DNA of 64,000 nt from Lithobates sylvaticus. Taxonomy: Eukaryota > Chordata > Amphibia > Anura > Ranidae. The notes beneath the pieces are model-generated. The model was not told the origin of the DNA, did not search any database, and saw nothing but the letters and a program-made list of their open reading frames with translations. Below, piece by piece: positions 22,060-32,400 of the stretch (the stretch's first letter is position 1; every line of letters begins with the position of its first letter). Where the stretch lies: positions 92,141,626 through 92,205,625 of the forward strand of contig CM053034.1 of assembly GCA_028564925.1 (NCBI GenBank), written 5' to 3'. A program made the translations under genes and the position numbers.

Positions 22060-22070
22060 AAAAAAAAACC

Positions 22071-22128
<58 letters not shown>

Positions 22129-22295
22129 TCTGCATTCAGTGTAGACTATGTATACAGTGCATTCGGTGGTGTACAGTATATAATGCACTCCAGGTGGTGT
22201 TTTAATATATATATATATATATATTTACTCTGCATTAAGTGTAGACTATATATACAGTGCATTCAGTGGTGTACAGTATATACACTTCAGGCAGT
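22060..22295. repeat. (TA)n with ctctgcattcagtgtagac block
   Basis: A TA microsatellite is followed by two copies of a block running ctctgcattcagtgtagac, cagtgcattcggtggtgtac, cacttcaggtggtgt. The same block occurs at 23.7, 46.8, 48.6 and 54.6 kb, where it lies inside the hAT element that spans 46394-63680. This is therefore probably a detached fragment of that hAT family. Confidence 0.7.
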
Positions 22296-22676
22296 GTATC
22301 ATAGTCCCCAACTGTCCCTGATTTTGAGGAACTGTCCCTGATTTGGAGCAATGTCCCTCTGTCCCTCTTTCCCCCTCATTTGTCCCTCATTTTGAGCTGA
22401 TCTATATAGTTGTATATAAAATGCACTTTTTATCTTTCAAAAAGTGTTTTCCAGTGCTAAACCTTTAATGCAAATTCTAAATTGCTGCATTTGTAATTTT
22501 TTTAAAATCCAAAATAAAGGAATAGTAGTGGTAAAAGCCCTTGTGGATTTAATTAATCCTTTTTTTGGGGGTTAATTCTTTTTTAAGAGGGTGTGGCAGG
22601 AGGCATGTCCTGTACCTACATACATTTGCTAGTAGGTGTCCCTCATTCCCATCTCAAAATGTTGGGAGGTATGGTG
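22296..22676. mobile_element. Short inverted-end repeat, MITE-like
   Basis: The stretch opens with agtccccaactgtccctgat and closes with catctcaaaatgttgggagg, weakly inverted. Repeated gtccctc motifs fill the ends. There is no coding potential and the superfamily is unknown. Confidence 0.4.
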
Positions 22677-22679
22677 TAT

Positions 22680-22779
<100 letters not shown>

Positions 22780-22810
22780 TACAGTCTGGTATATATATAT
22801 ATATATATAT

Positions 22811-23673
22811 TAGGGCTGTGGAAATTAAAGATTAATTCCTCCATTAATCGTAAATTTTTTGGATCAATCAAATTTTTTTTGATCAGTACTCACCTCTCCG
22901 CCGGCTTCGGGTCTTCAGGGAGTTCCGTTGGAGATCCGGTGACGTCATGGACATCGACATCACCGGACTCCTCCCCCATTCCCCAAGTGTCTCCGTCTGC
23001 TAATGAAGGGAATGGGGGAGGAGTCCAGTGATGTCGAAGTTCTGATTGAATGTAACGCGTACGGGGGAGGAGCTACACATGACGTCACCCGCTGCTGCTC
23101 TTCGGAACTAACACGATTGTCGACTTTACATGCTGTGTTTTTATCATCTTTATATGAGTAGTTTGTGTTTGAACACACAAAATTAAATCTTATACTTAAG
23201 CGGTCAGCACTTAGATCTTTTCTTTCTACCCATGACCTGGCATCCTTGCTGAGATCTAAGGAGACGTGAGAGAAGTTTATGGTCCGTGTTAACCCTTTTG
23301 ATACTCACTTGCATGCCCACCTGTTTGCACAGAGGTCCATGCCATAAGGTGAGAGTGATTAGTTAGACCGGAGGTGGAGGGATTGTCACGCTACTGTGGA
23401 AAAAAATGACTTACGTTAGTGCTATAGTTTGAATTTAAAACGTATTTGTGTGAACTGTGAAGCTAAGTCATGGATTGTGGAAACTAACTAGTGCCGGGTG
23501 ATTGTATATAGTGTATACCACATTTACCACTGACTAATGCAGAGTTGCAATGCAAGGAGATCATCTAAAAGTAGTTTGATCTGTATGTGCGTTATAATTA
23601 ATCGAAATTAGTCGATTAATCGATAAAAAAAAATGTGATTAATTGAACACGAAAATTTTAATCAGTAACAGCC

Positions 23674-23676
<3 letters not shown>
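22811..23676. mobile_element. Non-autonomous hAT element in TA repeat
   Basis: The ends TAGGGCTGTGG and, inverted, CAGCCCTA match a common vertebrate hAT terminus. Beside them lie attaatcg motifs in opposite orientation. The flanking eight bases are atatatat on both sides, but the microsatellite context makes that weak. The inside is GC-rich and non-coding. Confidence 0.75.
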
Positions 23677-23716
<40 letters not shown>

Positions 23717-23794
23717 TCTGCATTCAGTGTAGACTATATACTTTATACAGTGCATTCGGCGGTGTACAGTATATAATACACTTCAGGCGCTGTA

Positions 23795-23847
<53 letters not shown>

Positions 23848-23870
23848 TCTAGTATATATGGCACCTCATG
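23677..23870. repeat. (TA)n with ctctgcattcagtgtagac block
   Basis: This is the continuation of the block at 22060-22295, separated from it by the inserted hAT element. It ends in a short duplication of tctagtatatatggcacctc. Confidence 0.7.
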
Positions 23871-23885
23871 GCGCAGTCTAGTATA

Positions 23886-24069
23886 TATGGCACCTCATGG
23901 CAAAGAACTCCCTGAGGATCTGAAAAAAAGAATCGTTGCTCTACATAAAGATGGCCTAGGCTATAAGAAGATTGGCAAGACTCTGAAACTGAGCTGCAGC
24001 ACGGTCGTAAATACCATACAGCGGTTCACCAGGACAGGTTCCACTCATAACAGGTCGCGCCGTGTTTGA
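23886..24069 (+). pseudogene. Tc1/mariner transposase, N-terminal fragment only
   Basis: A 60-codon frame starting MAPHGKELPEDLKKRIVALH contains GLGYKKIGKTLKLSCSTVVN, the first DNA-binding helix-turn-helix domain. It breaks off abruptly at 24069, where L1-like sequence begins. It belongs to the same family as the complete element at 44576-46186. Confidence 0.85.
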
Positions 24070-25010
24070 CCAAAGGAGTTGAGTACACAGTGCGCTTGCG
24101 CAGAGCCTCCGTGATGAACGTCTGATCTCGGATTTCAGTTCCACTCTGGTCTCCCCGGCCACATAGCTACTGATAGCAGCGGCACCCACACCTCCCGCAA
24201 GGCTCACCCGTTACCGGAGATTCCCGGGAACACCCCCATGACCTCTGGTACGGTGAGGAGAGACCTCTCCCGGCTGCCCGGATTCGGCATGTCAGCTGAG
24301 GAGAATCCTAAGATGGTGCCAGAGCGCTGCAAGCTGAGGTGGAGGGGGAGATGAAATGGATGCAGGCACAGACTCAGGTACACAGACGATTCACATGCAG
24401 GGACCTGAGTCTGCCACAGTTAGTAACCTATATACCCCATCCTATCCCCGGCATCCACAGTATCATTTCTAGAAAGGGCCCTGGATGAGCTCATAGCCAC
24501 CCCAGTGAAAGGCCATGCAGCCAGCCCTGACATGCCAGCAATGCTCAGCCCACTGTCTCCCACAGGCCCTCTGGATTTTACAACAATGATGGATGCCTTT
24601 TCTAAGATGCTGTCCAGGGGCCTGGCGCAAACGGCTGCCCAAATAACTTCTACTATTCAAGCAGACCTGCACAATTTAGGCACCAGGATTGAGATCACTG
24701 AACAAAAAGTGGAACAAACGATATCCAGAGCAAACCAGAATACGGCCCGTATCCAGGATTTACAGGACCAGCTGGACACTGCTATTTCTAAAATCGACCA
24801 CGTGGAGAAGGCGTTATAATTTCCGCAGTAGAGGGCTCCCAGAAGTAGTCAAAGACACCCACCAAGCAGTCAAATCTTTTCTCAAGGGTCTTATCCCGAA
24901 CATCCATGGACCATCAGGAGCCTGGAACTAGACAGGGCTCACAGAGTTCTCCACCCCCCCCCCCCCCCCTGGTCAGATGGACTGCCCAGAGACGTGATAG
25001 TTAAACCACA
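24070..25010 (+). pseudogene. L1-type LINE 5' region and ORF1 fragment
   Basis: The GC-rich leader is followed by a 104-codon frame (24505-24819) with a coiled-coil stretch, IEITEQKVEQTISRANQN and ARIQDLQDQLDTAISKI. The adjoining frame reads YNFRSRGLPEVVKDTHQA, then FLKGLIPNIHGPSGAW and, after another shift, LDRAHRVL and DGLPRDVIVKPHFY. This is the coiled coil then RNA-binding order of L1 ORF1 proteins. A C run at 24953-24967 has expanded inside it. The 3' part of the element is missing. Confidence 0.8.
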
Positions 25011-25165
25011 TTTCTATGGGGTTACGGAAGAGGTCATGTGCCTTTGATGTTCGTGTCCCAAAGACTTTAATAGGGTTTGCTTGTTCGCACAAATGTTTTG
25101 CCTTTTCGCATGTTCTGGTGCGAACCAAACCAGTGGGTGTTCGGCCCATCCCTAATGTTGACAAA
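25010..25165. mobile_element. hAT terminal fragment (TAGGGATGAGC family)
   Basis: The end ggtgcgaaccaaaccagtg then gtgttcggcccatcccta matches the right terminus of the large hAT element at 63580-63680 (gctgcgaaccgaacag, gtgttcagctcatcccta). Only the terminus is present. Confidence 0.7.
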
Positions 25166-25386
25166 TGGGCTGCAACAACAAGCAGAAGACCACAACGTTC
25201 CGTGATATAATGTACAAACACTCCCTGCTATCTAACTACAAATAAATACCAAATGATTTCAATAGGTAAATGTAAATAAATAAATAAATAAATTATAGAA
25301 AAAAATCTAAAAAAATAGACAAAATAAATAAATAATCAATAATCAAAGAATTCATTAGTTAATTCTTCTGGGTATACACCCTATAG

Positions 25387-25543
25387 CAGGGGTCTCAAAC
25401 TGGCGGCCCTCCAGCTGTTGCAAAACTACAAGTCCCATGAGGCATTGCAAGGCTGCCAGTTACAAGCATGACTCCCACAGGCAGAGGTATGATGGAACTT
25501 GTAGTTTCGCAACAGCTGGAGGGCCACCAGTTTGAGACCACTG
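25387..25543. mobile_element. 157-bp palindromic hAT MITE with 8-bp target repeat
   Basis: The ends CAGGGGTCTCAAACTGG and CCAGTTTGAGACCACTG are inverted. Perfect ccctatag repeats flank it (25379-25386 and 25544-25551). The interior is itself palindromic around gccctccagctgttgc. The terminus resembles hAT-Charlie elements. Confidence 0.93.
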
Positions 25544-25840
25544 CCCTATAGTATAAAAAAGGGAGAAGCTAACACCACATGCATTCAACTACCTGTGAAA
25601 AAATGCAAAACAATGTTTATTTCATAAAAAAACTGTGCAGCGCTCACCTCTCAGGTGTAAAGAAAACCAAATATATACAGTATACATAATAAAAAAAATA
25701 TATAAAAATATATATAAGTGTATCTGACTATAAAAAACACACAGCATATTATGTGAAAAATGCATATAAATCAAAAAACATCATAATAAAAAAAACGTCC
25801 ATAGAAATCCAAAATAGTTGATCTTCGTGACTGTGCAATC

Positions 25841-27492
25841 CAGGCCCGGACTGGCCATAGGCCAGACCGGGCATTTGCCAAGTGGGCCGAGGCCGCCCGT
25901 TCCGTGGCCAGTTGATGATCAGGCCGCACAGTGGCAGGTAAGCGGCGACCACGGCGTGGACAGGGTTAACACAGGCCATGGCCGCCACTTGCCTAACGCT
26001 ATGCGGCAGTGCCTGTGCCTTCTCCAGCGGAACTAGCGGCTGCATGGGCTGAGCTGTGTGTCTCTCACACACAGCTCAGCCTCAGAGCCACGCTGACAGT
26101 TCTGCTCTCGGCCCCTACGGACTGCTGCTCCTCCTCCTCTGGGCTGCTGTCAGGATGTCCCCCCTCCCCCTTTCTCATGTCGGCAGCACGGGACGGGAGA
26201 GAAGAAAGCTTCCTGCTTGTTCTTCTTCCCTCTCAATTGGCCACAGCGGAGGGCCAATCAAAAAGATCTAGTGGGGCATTATGGGATATGTAGTCCCAGA
26301 GATAGGAGGCCCAATTGATCTCAGCAGGGAGACGGCTACAGTCCCCAGCATGCACTCTGCTGGGGGGAAAAGAGAAAACACAGAAACAAGCAGGTACTAC
26401 AGGAGACATGGAAAAAGAAAGAGGACTGTGCTGGGGGAAATAATAGCCCCAGCACCACCAGATAGAGCCACACTGTACCCATACCACCAGAGAGAGAGAG
26501 AGAGAGAGCGCCACGCTGTGCCCACACCACCAGAGAGAGAGAGCGTCGCACTGTACCCGCATCACCAGAGAGAGAGAGCGCCACGCTGTACCCGCACCAC
26601 CAGAGAGCCAGGCTGTACCCGCACCACCAGAGACCCATGAGCGCCACGCTGTAACCGCACCACCAGATAGCCATGAGTGCCACGCTGTACCCGCACCACC
26701 AGAGCGCCATGCTGTACCGGCACCACCAGAGAGCCATGAGCGACATGCTGTACCTGCACCACCAGAGAGCCATGAGCGCCACGCTGTACCCGCACCACCA
26801 GAGAGAGCCATGAGCGCCACGCTGTACCCGCACCACCAGAGAGAGCCCTGAGCGCCACGCTGTACCCGCACCACCAGAGAAAACAGTGAGCATCACGCTG
26901 TACCCACACCACCAGAGAGCCACGCTGTACCCACACCACCAGAGCGCCATGCTGTACCCACACCACTACAGCGCTACGCTGTACCCACACCACCAGAGAG
27001 CCACGCTGTACCCACACCACCAGAGAGAGTCACGATGTACCTGCACCACCAGAGAGAGCAAACCACTCTACCGTACCACCAGAGAGAGAGAGCCACGCTG
27101 CACCGCGCCACCAGAGAGAGCCATGCTGTTCCTGCAACCACCACAGAGCCACGCTGTACCGCACCACCAGAAAGAGAGCGCCATGCTGTCCAGGACCACC
27201 AGAGAGAGCAGGTCAGGGTCACTGGGCAGTGTGGGCACAATAGGAGACTGACAGCACTAGCATTGTATGGCCACAATAGGACTGGGACACTGTAATATAA
27301 AGGGGACTGCACTGAAAAAGTGCCCCTTTAAAGTGCAGTCCCCTTTATATCATAGTGTCCCTGCACATTACAGTGTGGAGGACACCAGCCACCCCCGCAA
27401 ATGTCTGCTGACATCTCTCCCCCCAGTCCCTGGAAAAGTTGGCTGCTCAGTCTAAAATGCCCAGGCCTATTTTTTGTCCCAGTCCGGGCCTG
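25841..27492. mobile_element. Non-autonomous hAT element with internal minisatellite
   Basis: The inverted ends are CAGGCCCGGACTGG and CCAGTCCGGGCCTG. Perfect 8-bp repeats gtgcaatc flank it (25833-25840 and 27493-27500). Inside lie a GC-rich non-coding part, a minisatellite of about 0.8 kb and a hairpin near 27295-27355 (aaggggactgcact against agtgcagtcccctt). It encodes no transposase. Confidence 0.93.
26440..27225. repeat. Minisatellite inside the hAT element
   Basis: Units of gccacgctgtacccgcacca plus ccagagag vary from about 24 to 40 bp, some 25 copies. Long minus-strand frames (for example 26874-26233) rich in Gly, Ala, Trp and Val are by-products of the repeat. Confidence 0.95.
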
Positions 27493-27853
27493 GTGCAATC
27501 CCATTCGCCAGAACAGATCTTGGATTAACAGAAAACACACACGGCAGTGCACTTCACCCAAACTATTGGTGTCCTCTCACCTGCCTGAATAGATCTCACC
27601 AGTAAGAAGAGGTCAATAGCACTTTGCAGTAGTATAGTGGCACTGCTTCCACTGGCTAGATACCCAAAGTACACTGTCAATCATATGAAACATAAGAGGA
27701 AAGACCCATAGAGTAGATCGCTCACATAATAATTTATTTCAAAGTAAAAAACACTCACATTTCAGAGGTCAAATACAGCATATCTCAGATAACTTCCTGC
27801 ATTCACAAGCTCCCTCCGGCTCCTCCCAGCGTGATCATATCACCACCCACCTC

Positions 27854-27883
27854 ACATGTTGCGCCCAATAGGCTTTCTCAAAG
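27854..27883 (-). ncRNA. Possible degenerate hammerhead ribozyme motif
   Basis: On the minus strand the order is tttgagaaa, GCC-tatt-GGGC as stem II, then gcaacatgt in the GAAAC position. This matches the hammerhead layout with changes in both core boxes, so it is likely inactive. Confidence 0.35.
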
Positions 27884-27905
27884 GTAAACCTGTAGTAGGC
27901 TCACT

Positions 27906-28180
27906 TAAACTGGACAGTTGAAAACAGGAAAAATGTCATCTGGTCTGATGAGTCTCAGTTCCTCCTGAGACACACAGAATTTGGGCTTGACAGCGTGAAT
28001 CTATAAGCCCAACCTACCCTGTGCCAACAGTTTAGGCTGCTGGTGCAATAGTGTGTTTTTAGCACACTTTGGCCCCATTAATACCAATCAACCATCTCTG
28101 GAATGCCACAACCTAACTGAGTATTGTTGCTAACTGTGTGCATCTTCTAATGGCCACAATTTTATATACTGTAGTGTTTC
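27906..28180 (+). pseudogene. Tc1/mariner transposase fragment, second family (central part)
   Basis: The sequence ctggtctgatgagtctcagt corresponds to the conserved WSDES-type catalytic stretch. agcacactttggccccatta, taccaatcaaccatc and tgagtattgttgctaact follow in the order of a Tc1 family I recall as common. It is frame-broken and is the counterpart of the piece at 19495-19890. Confidence 0.65.
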
Positions 28181-28380
28181 GAACAAAATGTCTATTGAGT
28201 CTTGATCTTTAGGCATTGACTGCAATTTTGTCCCAATGCTTCACCCACTCTAAGCAAACCAAAACCAAGTGTAAGTTACCTTCTCATGCCATTTATCCTT
28301 CCAATTCCAAATTTCTAATTGCTAATCTTAGCCATGTATGAAGCTGAGGTACCGTATTTTCTCTTCCTTGCTTACACTTA

Positions 28381-29455
28381 TGTAGCGCTACCCCCAGTTA
28401 AGAGAGCCGCTGGTTTGTTTTGGGTCCCTGAGTACAGCTCCACCACCCCCGGCAATTTGGCTCTACCCGCTCTGGCACAGTTAGTAAAGGGGTATGTCCC
28501 TATGCACATAAAACTTAGCTTATACTCTAAGTGTAATTGGTATGAACTCACAAGCAGACTGCTGAAATAAGAATAACTGGCTTTACTTTTGTCAGTAAGG
28601 AAAAGAAATAGCAACATGCGTTTGAACATATGACTTACAATACTTTAGCAGGTCCCTGCAATATGCACTTTAACATGTACACACATATGTAACAACTGGC
28701 AGTGGGGAAACGGAGCGCCCAGTGTGGCGACCGTCTGCTATGCACCCCTGAGGTGCAATAAATCTATCTGCGCCTACCTAACGGACCAGGCCTGATCCCT
28801 AGCAATAGAGCTCAGTCCTTGTACTAGTACAGTGTTCTTCACCGGCAATGAATCTGTAGAGGTGGTGCACATGTAGCTTTAAATGGTGTCTTTGTAATCC
28901 ACAAAAAGTAACATTGCTGCTCTGAGGTAAATTGCGCCTAGGCAGTTCAATAGGCATAAAACGTGTGTGTCAATGCAGGATGAGCCTCTCGGCTCTCTCA
29001 CCAATCCTTGGGTACCGTCCTCAGCTCCGGTCCCTCCAATGGTGGCTCTGGTCTCTTCAATGGCGGCGTCCGGTCTCCTCAGTCACAGCCCTGAACTCCG
29101 GTCATCAGCTCCGTCCGACCGACAGTAAGGGGAAGTCTCCGCTCCGCTGCTGTGGACTCTGAGGGGTGAGAGTCTCACTCCATCGGCTGCAAGGCCCAGG
29201 CTTCAGGCCTTCAGCTCTGGTCCGCATGGGTGTCTCTGCTGGCTGTCTTCTCCGCGTCACCAGCTCTGTCAGCAGAGGCAGGTCAGTCCTGTCCGGCCTC
29301 AGAAGAGGAAGTGTCCCAAGAGGAAGAGGCGGTCTCCGCTCTTCCTTTTTATAACCTTCCCCAGCAGCCTCCCGGGCGGAAGCAAGCAGCCTGGGAGCCT
29401 GGGGAATTATGGGAAACGTAGTCTCTTCCCCTAAAAGGGGTAGAACCCCGCTACA
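28381..29455 (-). repeat. 3' LTR of the PNMA-like gypsy element
   Basis: This LTR has terminal TGTAGC and GCTACA, 1075 bp, and lies on the downstream side of pol. A purine-rich tract (minus-strand aagtggggggag) directly adjoins its inner edge at about 29456-29470. A TATAAAA on the minus strand at about 29346-29355 is a plausible promoter box. Confidence 0.97.
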
Positions 29456-32400
29456 CACTCCCCCCACTTTGAATCTTTGGTCCCCAAAGACAGTGTTCAA
29501 ACTACAAACTTTCTCGGGAACAACATTTTCACATAATTTGGACAGAGGAGCCTCCCACCAATTGGCATACGATGGGGAGCTGTCCTGTCTACAGGTCACT
29601 TCAGTGTGGGCGACCTGCTTAACTGTGCCAGAGAGTGAGCTGGGGTTGCCCTCCACTAAATGAACAGCGGAAGGGTCAGGGCTTTCAGCACTTCTCCTTG
29701 CTGTAGTAACAGAGTCCTCTGAACTTTCTCCCATCTTGGGGTAAGTTAACTTCTTGGGAGGCTTCACAACTCTGCGAGCTCTCTGTTCTCTTGGAACTTC
29801 TTCAGGAACACATTCTGGCAACATCTCTGGTTCTGGAACATCTACTTCTTGTTCTGGGTAGAGACCAGGGATATCTTCCCAGCACTCAGGCACATCACTG
29901 AATGGCACAAACTCTGTGGCTTCTGGGTTCAATGTGTTATCTTCCACATCTTCAGTAGGTGGAAGATCTATGGCAGAATTCCCTGGAGTTGAGGAAGGCC
30001 ATAGCCATTCAAGTTCTCCTCTTTCTTCCTCTGGTCGGGGGTCCTGTCCACCCCTAACTTGGGATGTTTGAGACCTAGTGTTAGGCCTGGGGGTATCCAG
30101 AATGGAAACAGATTCAGGTAAGTCTCTTGCTGGAGGCATTCTGACTGCTTCAGTGAGTGGGAGCAAATGATTCCTATGCCAGGTCTTCAAAGGCCCCAAT
30201 CTTCCTTCTGGTTTCAATTTGTAGACAGGCAATCCTGGAAGTTTCCTACAGATGATATATGGCTCTGATCTCCATCTATCAGCAATCTTGTGTTTCCCAG
30301 GGATCCCTAGATTCCGTAACAGTACACGGTCCCCAGGCTGTAGGTCCTGTACTCTAACTTTCAAATCAAAGTTCCTCTTATTTCGGGCCCCCCTCTGGTC
30401 AGAGGCCGCTTGAGCTTTCTCATAAGCTATCTTCAGACTGTGCCTCAGTCTGTCCACATATCCTTTGTGGGAGGCAGCAGAGGCATGGTCTAAGGAAATG
30501 CCAAAGGCCAAATCCACTGGCAATCTTGCTTCTCTCCCAAACATAAGTCGGTAAGGGGAAAAACCTGTCACATCACTTGTGGTGCAATTGTAGGCATGCA
30601 CCAGAGCTGATATGTGTTGACTCCAATGTTGCTTCTTCTCTGTTTCCAAAGTTCCCAACATGTTCAATAGGGTCCTGTTGAACCTTTCAGGCTGGGCATC
30701 ACCTTGAGGGTGATATGGTGTGGTTCTAGTCTTCTCTACTCCCAGAGAATCTAGTAGCTTCCTGATCAGGCGACTCTCAAAGTCCCTTCCTTGGTCTGAA
30801 TGGATTCTCTGTGGCAGTCCATAGTGAACAGAGTACTTCTCCAAAAGTACCTTGGCTACTGTAGAGGCCTTCTGGTCCTTGGTTGGGAAAGCCTGAGCAT
30901 AACGAGTGAAATGGTCGGTTACCACCAGAACATTTCCCAATCCGCTCAAATCGGGTTCAAGGCAGAGAAAATCAATGCATACCAGATCCATTGGGCCTTC
31001 ACTCTGTAGGTGGCCCATTGGGGCAGCTTGATGGGGTAAAGTCTTTCTCTGAATGCATCTTGCACAGGAATGGCAATACTCCTCCACTTCGGCCCTCATG
31101 CAGGGCCAATAAAACCGGTCTCTGACAAGTTGGAAGGTTCTCTCTGCTCCCAAGTGACCATGCTGGTCATGTAAGGCAATCAGCACAGTCTCTCGATGCT
31201 TCTCTGGGAGAAACAACTGCCACTTGTCTTCTGGTCCATCAGAGGGGCCCCTTCGGTAGACTACCCCCTGATGCACCTGCAACTTGTCCAACTCTCTCCT
31301 CAGTAGGCGAGCTTCTTTAGAAGGGTGAAGGCGAAGTCCCTCTGGACTCTTGTCTTCCAGGGCTTCCAGGACCAATCTCCCCATGGGATCTTCCAATTGG
31401 TCACACCTCAGCTCCTTCTTGGACAGCTTCGGTAGGCACTCTTCTGCTAGTTGAGTTACCCCACAGTAACACTTTGGGACTCCCACTGTGGTAACTCCTA
31501 TCTCTTCAGCTCTGGATCCTCCTCTGGCTTGGAGTTCAGCCCCCTGACAAAGGGCTCGCACTCCATCTGGTGCCACTTGGGTCCAGTCTTCCCAGTCATC
31601 GACCATGACATGGGATCTTCGGGACAGGGCATCTGCATCCCTATTTCCAGCCCCTGGTCTGTACTTGAGACTGAAATTGAATCCAGACAACGCCGCCAAC
31701 CATCTGTGTCCAGTTGCATCCAGCTTGGCGGTGGTGAATAGGTAGGTCAAGGGGTTGTTATCTGTCTTTACAGTAAACTCGGCCCCATACAAATAGTCTC
31801 TCAGTTTGTCAACAACTGCCCACTTGAGGGCTAAGAACTCCAACTTGTGGGTGGGATAGTTCTTCTCGGAGGGGGTCAGGCTCCGGCTCACATAAGCCAC
31901 TGGTCGTAGCTGGTCTTCATACTCCTGGTAGAGTACTCCACCTAGGCCCTCATGGCTGGCATCAACGTGTAGCTCATATGGTCTAGTGGGATCAGCGTAG
32001 GCCAAAACTGGGGCTGTGGTGAGACTTCTCTTCAAGGTTCTGAAAGCCTCTTCACACCTTGAATTCCACTGGTCTTTGACCGACTCACTGGACCTCCTAG
32101 GCCCCATTCCATCCTCCTCTCCTTCTGTCTTCAGCAGCTCGTTGAGGGGCTTGGCAATGCGGGCGAATCCATCCACAAACCTGCGGTAGTAGGAGCAGAA
32201 CCCCAAGAAAGACCGAAGTTCTGTAACTGTTGTGGGCCTTGGCCACGAAGTAACTGCCTCCAGCTTCTCAGGGTCTGTAGACACTCCTTTTTCAGACACT
32301 ATGTGTCCCAGATAGTTCACAGAAGACTGATAGAACCGACACTTCTCTGGAGAAAGTTTAAGTCCCTCTTCACTGAGCCTCTTCAGTACTTTCTCCAACC

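Larger units (their letters stand above)
25552..27905 (-). mobile_element. Penelope-like element tail, split by a hAT element
   Basis: AT-rich sequence on both sides of the hAT at 25841-27492 reads as one piece when the 8-bp repeat is taken as the join. At its right end (27854-27883, minus strand) it carries a hammerhead-like motif as in other Penelope terminal repeats of this window. No coding part survives. Confidence 0.5.

Noticed and set aside
26233-27020. Several 120-213 codon frames rich in Trp, Gly, Ala and Val
   Set aside because: They read through the minisatellite inside a hAT element and exist in all minus-strand phases.
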